64,000 bases of DNA. Origin: Sanghuangporus weigelae (lineage: Eukaryota > Basidiomycota > Agaricomycetes > Hymenochaetales > Hymenochaetaceae). Shown here one piece after another: positions 52,504-64,000 of the stretch. The notes under the pieces are model-generated. The model had not been told where the DNA came from and did not search any database. It saw only the letters and a program-made list of their open reading frames with translations. The stretch lies in NCBI GenBank assembly GCA_033182465.1, contig CP137320.1:2728001-2792000 (forward strand). Reading direction: 5' to 3'. The position numbers and the translations under genes are program-made. Each line of letters begins with the position of its first letter. Positions within the stretch are counted from its first letter, which is position 1.

Positions 52504-52853
52504 AGCCAGTATACTTTCGCTCAACTCTCTACCCGTCACACGCACTTCTATTTTGTGTATTTCACTGTATCACTGCATAGAAAATAATCATTTGCAACGC
52601 TTTTCTTCTCTTTCCTTAATTCATATACTCCGACTCCATAAGTACAAAGCAGTTGAAGTCTGCAATAACAACGACAGCGAAGGCGTGAAAATATTGAACA
52701 AAAATAGATTAAAATAAAGTGAGGAGGGGATAAAACGGAAAAATGAGAAGTTCCAAGAATGAGCCGGATGGTGGGGATGAGCCCGTCTGCTGGAACGTAA
52801 AAAAAAGGTAATGAGAAAGAAGCGAAGAAAGAAACATGTAGCCAACGAGAATA

Positions 52854-54365
52854 TTAAGAGAACTTCCACCGATGGTTGCAGTTCACGCATCTAAATCAAT
52901 AGTCAGCACCAATCCCACCTATTTATAGATTAAGCAACACGACTTACGTGACGAAGGTCTGAAGGAAAGCCATCGTAAGTCAACAAAACCAAGTGGATGA
53001 TGGAAAAGATGTATAGAAACATACAGTCATCGGTTCGTCCGCGCTCCTCGTCTGCGCCTGACGATAGCGCGTTTTGCGCTGCTTGCATTTGCTGCATTGG
53101 AATGCGTCTGTCTCCGCCTGTTGTTCTTCCGCACCCAGCGATTTGTGGAAGTTCTCTTCCTGAATCGCGGCATCGGCTGCTTTACGTTCTTCTGAAGCCA
53201 TTTCCTGCACATCCGAGAACATTCGGTAAGATCACGAGTTGGACCGAAGTGAGGAGAAACAAGAAACACTCAGATCAGTAGTGGTTACGTTAGCATGGAA
53301 ATATAACCCACCTGGCTAGTCATCCTGCAGAACTTCATGACCGCAAGGTCGCCGCTGACGATGTTCTGTCTTAAACCTGGATTGGTCTTATCCTTAAGGT
53401 TAAGATACAGCGATCGGATCTTTCCCTTGTAGTCCTTGCCCATGTCGTTATTGTGGTCAGTTAGGACAACGGCCTCAATTGCCGTCGCTCGTTTCAGAAT
53501 TACTTCAGTAGCTGTGTAGATAAAAGACAGTGTTAAGTTCTCTCAAAGGAAGCCGAGATATAAATAACAAGGAAGACAGACAAAATCACTCACGAGCAGC
53601 AGAGTCCAGCACAAGCGCATCGTATATCAATTCAATGCACTTATCGCGTGTCTTGTCTTTCGTCGCATTGATAACTAATCCATCCGTCTTCGCGGATCGC
53701 GAGAATGACGAGCCGGTGGGGGTTGTAGGCGAGCCGACTGAATCTGTCGCCACAGACGCTCTGCGTAGCGCTACATATACACGATCATTACAACACCGAT
53801 AGGCAGATAAGAGAACGAAATTCGATCAAACGCGTCAATACCGCAAAACTCAGAGGAAAGAAAGAAAGAAAGACGCACGAGTCGGTTTAGCAGCAGCAGC
53901 ACCAGCGGTATGGACATGAGCGTTGGTAGTGGTCGACCCGCCTTTGGACCCTCCAACCTCATTCTTCCACTTCTTCACCAGCTCCTTCGCCAAATCGGCC
54001 ACCTCCTTTGACGCATTCGATCGCAGCTTGCCTACCGCAAGCCCGATTTTACTCTCCTACATCAGACGAATGCGAGATGTATATCAGTTACCGGAAGTAG
54101 CGGAGAATTATGCTGGTAGTGTGAGGATACAAATGTGGCTTGGAAACGCACGTACCCTGAGAAGACTCTCGCTCGCGACCACATCCTTCTTCAGCAACTG
54201 TAAAATGCCTGCCGTACTCTAAAGAAACCCCAAAAGCAAGTCAGCAAGCATGTACAGTCAGAAAAAACGGCGTGAAAGGGTTTATCTAAGAGAACGAACC
54301 TCGACGGACTGTCCCTGCTGCTGCAACTCTCTCGCGAGCTTTTTCAACTCAACGACGTCTAACAT
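52854..54365 (-). CDS. DST1: Transcription elongation factor TFIIS
   Basis: TFIIS rescues backtracked RNA polymerase II by stimulating transcript cleavage. The N-terminal TFIIS/LW domain starts MLDVVELKKLARELQQQGQS and includes SESLLRESKIGLAVGKLRS and AKELVKKWKNEVG. The central domain includes DKTRDKCIELIYDALVLDS, KRATAIEAVVLTDHNNDMG and YKGKIRSLYLNLKDKTNPGL. The C-terminal zinc ribbon reads FQCSKCKQRKTRYRQAQT, then RSADEPMTTFVTCVNCNHRW; the catalytic Asp-Glu pair in RSADEP and four Cys are present. Five or more introns occur, one of them inside the zinc ribbon. Start 54365 and stop 52854-52856 match the family length. Confidence 0.93.
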
Positions 54366-54984
54366 CTTCCTTTATGCGTTCGTTTCTTTTCGTTGATTTA
54401 TAGTTTTTTAACTGTCTAACGTAGGCTACGGTACAGTCGTTGCGCTGCAATACACCCCAGACGACGACCACCAGTTTCTCAGTGCTCAGCGTTCATGTGC
54501 AAAGTCTAAAGTGGGTTGCATGCTTCCGCGTGTACGTAATCTAAATTTTGCCCTAAGTGCCGGCCCTAAAGTATGGTCTGTAAGCGATTGTGATGACCGG
54601 TTTCATCCAGAGCATACAAAACATATCAAAATTGAAGACAGGATTGCATCATATGCAATACTGGCCAGGGCAACTATCGGCGTGCTTTCGACTCATGAAA
54701 AGCGTTAGAAAGTCAAATTGTAGCTTAGTTGACTTACGAGTTCTCCGCAGTTAGTGCTTCTCGTTCACATCATATCGAAGCCACTGTGACTTGCAAGATC
54801 GTAGCTCAGTCTTAAAGTCGTAACACTCGTGATATGTACGAGAAAGAGGTTTCTTATTTGATGTTTCTGAATCTGGATCAAATACAGATAGCAGACAAAA
54901 AATGAAGCGAAAGAGGACAGCTCGGTACAACGAAAGGGGAGTGTAGGAGTGGAGAGAATAGCGTCCGTCTAGACGACTCAGAGA
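54366..54984. other. Intergenic spacer
   Basis: About 620 bases between the TFIIS start and the SUMO stop. A plus-strand frame at 54511-54708 is open but resembles nothing I know. Probably the TFIIS promoter and SUMO 3' UTR. Confidence 0.4.
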
Positions 54985-55674
54985 TCATAGATAGCCTCCA
55001 ACCTCTGAAGAATCATCAACAGAAAGAAAAGTCAGTAATCGAGTTCGTGAGAAGAGAAAGATGATCGGACTGACGTTCAACCATGACGTCGATCGTGTCT
55101 GAGAACAATAACCAAAGAGTAAGCAAAACGATGGCATCCTGAAGCAACAACAAAGGGCACACCATTATCTTCCATCTCCAGACTATTTGGGGTGTCGTCT
55201 TCGTTGATACGTTCACCGTCGTACAAAAATCTGAATCAAATTTCCAATTCGGGCAGGAATATCCCCGTTCGCGAACGAGTGAATGAGCCACACTCAGACT
55301 TGAAAGCAAAGTAAAGGAGGACGGACCTTATAGTGTTCACTTCTTTCCCGATTTTATGCGCGTAGGCAGTCTGTAGCTTGCTCAGCTTAGTGCTCCGCTT
55401 GATCTTGAAGAACACTTCTTCGCCCTGCGCTGATAGAACCTACAACACTCAACCACAAAAATCGCACACGAAGCGCGTCAAAAACACGAAGTTTCGTCAG
55501 CCTCTTCCAACAGAACAGAGAGAAGACAGCACTAGGGAGAGCAGAATGAAAGCTAACGAAACGCACCTTGATGTTAATCGGGGTGTTCGGATCCTCCTGC
55601 TTCGGCGCTACAGCCTCCTCCGTCTCCTCCTGCATCGTCGGTGGTGGTACGTTCCCGTTCTCCTCGTCAGACAT
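54985..55674 (-). CDS. SMT3: SUMO (ubiquitin-like modifier) precursor
   Basis: SUMO is conjugated to lysines of nuclear proteins after a protease exposes its C-terminal Gly-Gly. The protein starts MSDEENGNVPPPTMQEETEE with a flexible acidic tail, then PINIKVLSAQGEEVFFKIKR, STKLSKLQTAYAHKIGKEVN and TIRFLYDGERINEDDTPNSL, the SUMO beta-grasp fold. It ends DVMVEQVGGYL, so only two residues (Tyr-Leu) need removal after Gly-Gly. Three introns are present; the last leaves a tiny final exon. An in-frame ATG sits two codons upstream at 55680. Confidence 0.93.
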
Positions 55675-56251
55675 GATCAATCAAGCAACCAGATATAACC
55701 ACTCGAATAAATGCGGGCCTCGTTCTTTTCTCTGCGCTCCTTGACTCGCTAGTGCCCGGTCTCAGTTAGGGCTATAACACGGCTGAGCGGCTGACGAATG
55801 AAATGACAATAATACGGCAATTCTTCTTCGATTTGTCCGAGTTCTCGTATGCCTCGTCCACGCGCGTATACGACGTAAAAAAGACGACGAAAACGCGAAA
55901 GTTCGGTAGTATTCACTCGAAAATGCGGGAGAGTCAAGTGGATGATTGTCAGTGTCACGGTTTGAGTTTTCAGATCACTCTTGTCATCGGTTCCTCTAAT
56001 CACATCAGCCCGTGCTGATCTTCCTTCCGGTTTTGGAAGTCACTTTAACTTCAGCATTCAGCCTTTATCTGCTGCAGGTACAATCACACTAAATAAGTGT
56101 CTAATCCTGCCATTATCATTTCCTCGAATGCTCGTTCTACGTAGTCTACAGTATAAATTTTCTTTGATTTCGCTTTGGCTCTCATTAAATTAGTCCGAAT
56201 CTATGAACAGTCTCAATAAACGCCATCGCGCACAAATAAGCGCGGAAAGTT
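55675..56251. other. Intergenic spacer
   Basis: The SUMO promoter and the 3' end region of glutathione reductase. No supported gene. Confidence 0.4.
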
Positions 56252-57971
<1,720 letters not shown>

Positions 57972-58121
57972 TTAGTACCAGTCAAAAGCAGAATAAGACG
58001 TGAGAAACGAACCTGGTTGAGTCTTGTGTCAGCAATGGTACCAGCAGAGAAGGCAGACACGGCTGGTCGTGCTGAAAGACGAAGAGAGATTAGAGAAGCC
58101 AGGATGCTCCGCTGTAGATTA

Positions 58122-58131
58122 AGGAATTTAT
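58122..58131 (-). promoter_or_regulatory. TATA-like element of glutathione reductase
   Basis: On the minus strand the sequence reads GGATATAAATTCC. Transcription starting about 30 bases downstream would begin within the leader exon and would exclude the in-frame ATG at 58207, leaving the ATG at 57875 as the first AUG. Confidence 0.45.
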
Positions 58132-58207
58132 ATCCTGAGTTTTTGAGTATTTCTGTCAGCCATGATTCATCGCACCATCGCACGTCAGTGTTGCTTCCGT
58201 GGGTCAC

Positions 58208-59414
58208 GGTCAGCGCTGACGGATCAGACCGCCAATAGCCGATCCATGATTACGAGTCGATTGGTGGTTAGAACGTGACAAGATGATTAAACAACTTGAC
58301 TTCTCCGACACGGGCATCATCGCGTCTCACCGTTCTCTATCAAGGACCTCTTTCATCTGAAATTTCTATCGAGTCCGTGACTATTTAACATTTAACAAAC
58401 TTGCAAGGCCTTCCTCAGTGTCGAGCCAGAAACATCTCGATACGGCTTCTGTTTATCTTTATCAGTTTTATCCAACTCCCTCAGATTCACCCAAGGGAAA
58501 GAGCCCGCTATTCTTCGACTTACTTGGAGTATATAGTTACGGAGCTGCTAAGCAAAGTGCTTGTCTACCTTCCCCCCGGAATGGCGCTTTGTATGCGCCC
58601 CGGAGGAGCAACCTTATAGCAGTGACGGCCTCACGGACAATCGCTTGAGCATTGTGCAAAGTAATGTACGATATGACTACTCGAGAATTGAACTGAACAC
58701 TGCTTATGATCCCCGTGACTAAGCTTTATCTCACAGCTTTCTTAAGTTCTCCTATGGAAAAGTTTTGTCTTATCCTTTACTTGGTATTATTTAGTGTTGA
58801 CAGAAGATGTCTTAGTGGAAGGGGGAACACGGTCAATGATACAACTCTCTTGATGAGGTCTCCTCTGGACATTGATGTGCACACTCGAAGCCAAACCGAA
58901 ACTATCTTCGAGTGGCCCGGGCTTCAGGATCGAAAGACTTTATCCAGCTTGCGCCAATACTGCTCTCAAGTAATCATCGCGGTGAAGCTTGATTCAGGAA
59001 ACATAGCTGACATGGTTAGATTGTAGAGTTCAACCACCACCACATGCATTTGAGCTTTGCTGACCTTTGCCTTATAGCTTACCATCCGATACGGAAATTT
59101 GTCCGTGCTTCGGGTGAAGCGACCTGAACACAGGCAGAAATTGCACGCAAAATGTCAAACATGACCGGACTGTCGTGTATTAATGCCATGTCTTTGGGAC
59201 AAGGTGGATGGGCGAATAAACGTTGCTCGTACTATCATGCAATGTATCTGAGGATTTAAGAAGGAGGGCTTTCATGAGCAGCCCTGCACACACACACCTG
59301 CGCTCATATCCCTCTAATCTATTGTTTCAAAGATCCTGTGGGGCGGGGCATACTTGACTGGATGTTACACTCAAGCAACCAGAATAGTCAAGCGGACCGG
59401 AATGAGTCTCATAG
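58208..59414. other. Intergenic, no supported gene
   Basis: About 1.2 kb. The frame at 58706-59026 on the plus strand is open, with a hydrophobic start (LYLTAFLSS...), but has no family resemblance and no splice context. A CCACCACCAC run occurs at 59033-59043. Confidence 0.4.
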
Positions 59415-60278
59415 ACATTCAACAAGTCGTGCTCGAGGTGGGAACTTTGTCGGCGCAGGGCTCCAGGAAGGTATGCGACTGCAAGCAACAGCCGCGGACT
59501 CACCAATTCTTCCGGCGGCCAAGTCGATAGGCAGCCACCGTCGACGCCGGAAGCAGCGCTAAGGACACAGAGAATTTCGCACAATGATACTCTAGTGAAC
59601 AGGGCTGAGTCTCCGAGACCCGCAAGTCAAGCTCAGGATGGGTACCTCAGCTGGCGTAACCGTGACGATCCAGGAATGCAAAGGAACGCAAGCAGGGATC
59701 GCCCGCGGTCCGATTCTCCTCTCCCACAAATTGAGAAAGAACCGAGGTCGACGCTGGCGCTGACGCCAGAACCAGTACTAAAAACGCAGTAAGTCTTTGT
59801 GTGTATACATCGAGCGAGACACTAGCTTAGTCACCGGGCAGTGGTCCAAACGACCAATGAGCAGGGAGTAAGCACTGCGAGCACTTGGAGATTGTCTTGT
59901 CCAAGTCCACATCGGATGACCCAAGACCGCATGTTCTTACAGTAATGCTCACATCTTTTGGATCATCGAAGAGTCTCAAGTCCAGAGCAATTCATAGTGA
60001 CAAGTACAAATACTGTATCCCTTCGGGAGTGCAGTTCAAGGAACAGGACAACCAGCCTGACCATGTATCGTTCAAAGAGGGGAAAGGATTGGCCGGTGAA
60101 CAAACCAAGTCCTCATGGATTACTATACATCAAAGACTTCACGTGTACGCAGACAGTGACGGCGAGGTAGGTAAATTTGAGTAAGGTGGTGATTCTGGTC
60201 TAATAATCGCAGTACAAGGTCGTATCCACCGAGATGGACGAGGCTACTCTAGAAGGCCTCGAGACACACACCAAATAG
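59415..60278 (+). pseudogene. Repeat-family member 3, degenerate copy
   Basis: Homologous to the gene at 28.3 kb. A first exon after CATAG at 59414 reads FNKSCSRWELCRRRAPGRYA, similar to FNNDKRNYRFC of member 2, and then a Ser/Pro/Arg-rich stretch without clean repeats. The conserved block is HLEIVLSKSTSDDPRPHVLT, then VMLTSFGSSKSLKSRA, against HMELVVSKSRDNDPKPHVRT of member 2. The following intron is at the same place (after GE), and the last exon reads YKVVSTEMDEATLEGLETHT plus Lys, stopping at 60276-60278. The part equivalent to KLGMCVWAENRELEIL is missing, and no donor/acceptor pair joins the first exon to the conserved block in frame. Most likely a decayed or truncated copy. Confidence 0.6.
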
Positions 60279-61101
60279 TATGAGGCCGAGGCCGGGGCTG
60301 TTGTAGAGGAAGCAAAAAAAAAGTGATTCGAAAAAGTGTAAAGCAAAGAAAGGCTCATCAAAGCAGGCAAACCAAGATCTCGACAATATTATGACAATGC
60401 CGTCGTTGAGATAAGCATCTGCATTCCCTGTACTGTGTCAGGATGCGTCGGGATTTCCTCTGATGTTTCAGCACATCGCAACTTGGTGACCAAGTTTGTT
60501 TGATCTATCGCCAGCGTCGTATATATAGTTCTCCTTATCTCAGCACGGTAAAACATGCAAATATACATGGAGATTCCCGATTTACACTGACCCATAATTC
60601 AGAAGGAGTAGTTAGTGCCGACAGTATGTAGGCATGCAAAAAGCAGAGTTATAGTATGTGTTTTCACAGGTAAGTGTCGGCCCGGACACCGATACTACAT
60701 CCGCAGTGAAACGATGAACACAGAAGAGCTGTAGGTCTGCGTGTAAAATAGCTTGCACCCTTCATTTGTAAATCAACTTGACGGACGTGTGAGTCGAGCT
60801 ATAAAAGGCAGCAGGCTCACTGCGACCCGTATTCGGCGCGTAAAGTAACCAAAATGACCAAATAATTTGAATGAGGGGAAAACAACTCATCGATGTTCAA
60901 GATTAAATATTGAATGCATTCTGCTTCCAAAAGCAATTCCATTGAGCGGGGATTGACGAAGGTAATGCCTACTTGAAAGTCCAGAGTGAAGCAAGTCTGC
61001 TACATCAAGTGCTTACCTTCAGGTCTAAGTTTGAGTCTCCCCGTGTTGAACAATAGGTGAACTGATTAGAGCACTATCTAGGTGTGCTCAAGCACATTGA
61101 C
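60279..61101. other. Intergenic, no supported gene
   Basis: 0.8 kb between two degenerate copies, without a recognisable feature. A minus-strand frame at 60389-60595 is open but unremarkable. Confidence 0.4.
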
Positions 61102-62148
61102 TCAGCGGAACGTAATGAGTTCTTCAGCCGAAGTCGGATGAATTGAAATGGTAAAGATATTGGGCACCGTGATTTGCTGCCATTCGTTAATCACAATGTT
61201 GCCGAATTTGTTTGTCTGGATGCTGACAGCATCAAGATTCAGCGTCTCGATGTTGGGACGCCGCCTGATTGCCCATAAAAGAACGTCTACTTTGACCGAG
61301 CTTTCGTCATCCAGCGAACTATCAGGGGACCGTGTCGCTCACCTTCAACGCGCTTAACCTTCGTGCTCTTGTGTACTTTGACTCCCGAATGTTCCATGCA
61401 TCGTGTTAATGTCTCTTGAATCACCGGATCGAATCTACGAAGAACATGATCGTGTCAGATCACGAGGTACACTTCACTTCCTAAAGCGTTGAACATCCCC
61501 GAGATTTCGACTCCAATATATCCGCCGCCTACGATCATTACCCTCTTCGGTTGCTTCTCTAGCTCGAAAGATCCGTTCGAATTACTCCCAAGGCTTGCTC
61601 CAGGCACGTCGTCGTCGCTTGGGATAAAGGCATGCGCACCGGTAGCGATGCAGATGTATTTCGTGCGGTGCTCGTATGTCGTTCTGTCGGGACGCACTGC
61701 TCGTACACAAGTGGGGTAGACGAGTGACGCTTGTCTGATGTGTTCTTCAACGCCATCGCTTTTCAAATTCTTTTCGTAGATTCCGTTGAGTCGTCGGATG
61801 TAAGCATCCCGTTTTGCGCTGAACTCGGCCCAGTCAAAAGTAGCCTCTCTACCATTCGTGACTCTGAAGCAATAAGACGGGGCCTCGCACAGCTTCTCGG
61901 AAATTCCGGCAGCATGCCACATCAGCTACATAGTTCTGTTGGCCGGAACAAGATCGCTTTGAATGTGCAGGATAAACCTTCTTAGGTACACAACCAGCAT
62001 TCACACAAGCCCCACCAAGGTGACCAGACTGCTCTATGAGTGCGACATTCTTTCCATAACTCCCGGCTCGACACGGTACACCTCCACTGCTACCCCAAAT
62101 GACAACGAAGTCAAACTCGTATCGCTTTGGTTCTGCACCAGGGGACAT
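61102..62148 (-). pseudogene. Glutathione reductase pseudogene
   Basis: A broken duplicate of the gene at 56.3-57.9 kb. The start region reads [20 protein letters not shown], then [20 protein letters not shown], so the GxGxxG nucleotide loop is lost and two codons are missing. [13 protein letters not shown] is kept, and the intron after VPKK is at the same place, so this is a DNA-level duplication rather than a retrocopy. Exon 2 ([60 protein letters not shown]) ends at an in-frame TGA at 61455-61457, where the parent has Arg. Homology continues beyond it, then jumps near 61147 from VPNIFTI to [14 protein letters not shown], deleting the whole C-terminal domain apart from its last 13 or so residues. 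Confidence 0.9.
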
Positions 62149-62733
62149 GTCTTCTTTGCTTGTATGAATGGGTACTGTCGTTCTGAATATCTGATGACGA
62201 GCAGATAGAAGAAGGCGGATGACCGTAGTATGAGAACAACAATGTAATCGACAGAAGACATACCTAGTGGAGTCTAGTACACGAAGACAGAAGTCTAGAA
62301 TCAGATGTGGTACCACTGGTCCATCATCGACAGCACGTTTACGATATAATATAGGGAAGCCAGTTCGAAGAAGAATACTAGCCCATTCCAATCATGAGGA
62401 TTGACATGGGTGGGAGACCAGGCACATAGAGTAGGTCATCGACGGATGATTCAGTTTAGCACGTACAACGGCGTGATCCCCCGTGCGCTTATATTACCAT
62501 GGCAGGTGGTATAATCCCCGGTCAAGATCTTTGGGAATAGCGCACCAAGCAAAGAGCCGGAAGTCGCGTAGAAATAATCATATCACGTGCGCAAGTGGCT
62601 TTCTGCGTGATCGCAAATCAAAATCAAGACGGCCACATACTAAACACTTGGTTCAAGTAAGGAGTAATCGAAAACGTGTATTTCAAACAGCTGAGTATAT
62701 ACATAATTGCAACCCATAAAGCATACTTGCATA
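62149..62733. other. Intergenic spacer
   Basis: Upstream of the glutathione reductase pseudogene and downstream of the last gene. No supported feature. Confidence 0.4.
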
Positions 62734-64000
62734 TTAAATGACAACGCCATTATCTTCGTTGCAGGCAGCAATCGCGGAACGTTGGAGGAAATCAGAACTA
62801 AAACTTATCATAGAGCCTGAACCGGAACTAAAATCAGAGTGCATGTCGAAATTCGCGTCAAAGTCTGCATCGGTGTGTATATCCGTTTCGAAGTCTGATG
62901 ACCGCGAGAAGCTCAGCTCAGAAACACTGGGCATCGGAGACGAAGCTCCTGATAAAGGAGGCGATGGCGGTGGGCTTGAGTGTGAGGCAAGGGATTCGCA
63001 CGTAGCGTGGAACGATGCTGAGAAATCCAGCGTTGGCAGGATAACAGACGTCGCAGGATCATGTTCGTCGACAGTCGAAATCGGCGTAGAAGTACCCTCC
63101 TCCTCCGAAAGATTCTTACCCTCGCCATGTCTGATCTCGATCATCCGACACCATCCTCTGCCAGCATCTCCCAATACATTCTTCACCATACACTCAGTCC
63201 ACCCATTGAACTCAATTCGAAGGACTGTGCACAGGCCATTCGCATCTCCGAGCGCCGTAAACTTGGCGCCCTTCTCCCACGCCCCGAACGCGTCAAGTCT
63301 CGCGAAAAGTGATGATACGCGTAGTGAATGCAAACGATGCGAAGTTAGAATGTCCTCAAGGTCAGATACCACAAGAAGAGTTGGCTCTACGCCATATGCC
63401 TCAGTCAGCGGAAAACGCGACGTCGGAGTAGGTGCAAGAGGGACAAGCAAGACCGTCGACATTTCGGTATCAGAGGATTCGTTGACAGGAAAATACCGTT
63501 CCAGTTCCTTCGCCTTCTTTGCCTGCTCATTAGGCCTTGCACGGAGCGGTGAAGCCGGACGAGCATTTTCTTTCTCATCCGCAGTCTTCTTCAGCTCCAT
63601 CCTCTTCTTATCCTTCATCTTCCTCTTCTCCAAATTCCAATCCGCTTCGTAAATCGCACGTCCCGCAACCGGCACATTCTGAGCAAACTGTTGGAATAGC
63701 GGCCTCGCGGTGCTGAAGTTTCGTGCGGTCCCCAAGCCTACATGAACTGTACTTCTGGTCGCAGGTGTCACACAGGGCATGAACGGCGGGCCAACTTTCG
63801 GCCTAGAGAATGCATGGCGTACGGGCAACGAAAGTCCTTGTTGAATCGTTTGGGGTCTGACGGTAGTGTTAACTCTTGTGGATAGTCCTCTCGCGGTCTG
63901 TCCCCATGCGACGGGGTGAGTAAAGCCAGGCGCAGTGAGATGTGAAAGGAAACGTGTAAATGCTGTTTTTGTCGTTTGTAAAATTCTTCCTGTAACCGTT
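62734..64000 (-). CDS. Conserved protein of unknown function, 5' end beyond window
   Basis: The minus-strand frame stays open to the right edge, and no ATG start is present, so the N-terminus lies outside. The N-terminal part seen is Arg/Ser/Thr-rich with few acidic residues (TKTAFTRFLSHLTAPGF; GQTARGLSTRVNTTVR), which could be a mitochondrial-type leader. A conserved-looking core follows: HVGLGTARNFSTARPLFQQF, then AQNVPVAGRAIYEADWNLEK. A charged helix (KDKKRMELKKTADEKENARP) leads to LLVVSDLEDILTSHRLHSLR and GWTECMVKNVLGDAGRGWCR. The tail is Ser/Asp-rich and ends at 62734. No catalytic motif is recognised. A 304-codon frame on the opposite strand is a shadow. Confidence 0.72.
   Translation of the reverse strand, partial: TVTGRILQTTKTAFTRFLSHLTAPGFTHPVAWGQTARGLSTRVNTTVRPQTIQQGLSLPVRHAFSRPKVGPPFMPCVTPATRSTVHVGLGTARNFSTARPLFQQFAQNVPVAGRAIYEADWNLEKRKMKDKKRMELKKTADEKENARPASPLRARPNEQAKKAKELERYFPVNESSDTEMSTVLLVPLAPTPTSRFPLTEAYGVEPTLLVVSDLEDILTSHRLHSLRVSSLFARLDAFGAWEKGAKFTALGDANGLCTVLRIEFNGWTECMVKNVLGDAGRGWCRMIEIRHGEGKNLSEEEGTSTPISTVDEHDPATSVILPTLDFSASFHATCESLASHSSPPPSPPLSGASSPMPSVSELSFSRSSDFETDIHTDADFDANFDMHSDFSSGSGSMISFSSDFLQRSAIAACNEDNGVVI

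Noticed and set aside
62738-63652. 304-codon plus-strand open frame
   Set aside because: It mirrors the minus-strand gene with the NVPVAGRAIYEADW core; the plus frame is low-complexity and resembles nothing.

Overview
This window reads as nuclear DNA of a filamentous basidiomycete, most likely an Agaricomycete. Genes are dense and split by many short introns of about 50-100 bases with GT...AG ends. The best-recognised proteins (shugoshin, PRP4 kinase, SRPK, FIG4, TFIIS, SUMO, PRP46) are eukaryotic housekeeping proteins of fungal type. No bacterial operons, CRISPR arrays, rRNA or convincing tRNAs were seen. Gene models were assembled by hand from open frames and splice signals, so exon ends are proposals.

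Layout. 1.2-8.1 kb: shugoshin (+), a convergent 722-residue disordered protein (-), and a small dual-specificity phosphatase (+). 8.9-20.7 kb, an accessory block: three paralogous cyclase-family genes (one +, then two tandem -), enclosing a 93-residue cupin (-), a diverged forkhead protein (-) and a 14-helix-type MFS transporter (+). 21.0-25.7 kb: PRP4 kinase and a NAPE-PLD-like metallo-beta-lactamase-fold phospholipase (both -). 27.2-29.5 kb: two neighbouring members of an unrecognised repeat-rich family (+). 30.4-37.7 kb: an SRPK kinase and a 1,080-residue protein with a repeated basic motif (both -). 39.6-47.6 kb: a Bin3-type RNA cap methyltransferase (+), a twin-HKD phospholipase D-like protein (-) and the FIG4 phosphoinositide phosphatase (-). 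48.8-49.3 kb: an imperfect ~188-base tandem repeat. 49.8-56 kb: a small cysteine-cluster protein (+), PRP46 (+), TFIIS (-) and SUMO (-). 56.3-62.2 kb: glutathione reductase (-), a third, decayed copy of the repeat family (+), and a broken glutathione reductase copy (-). 62.7 kb to the right edge: an unrecognised conserved protein (-) cut by the window end.

Themes. Pre-mRNA processing is well represented: PRP4 kinase, SRPK, PRP46 and a Bin3 methyltransferase, with TFIIS nearby. The 8.9-20.7 kb block looks like a lineage-expanded metabolic neighbourhood (cyclases, cupin, transporter, possible regulator); that link is inference from position only. The most novel material is the three-copy repeat family, the 1,080-residue four-motif protein, the possible CTG-initiated mitochondrial form of glutathione reductase, and the altered recognition helix of the forkhead protein.
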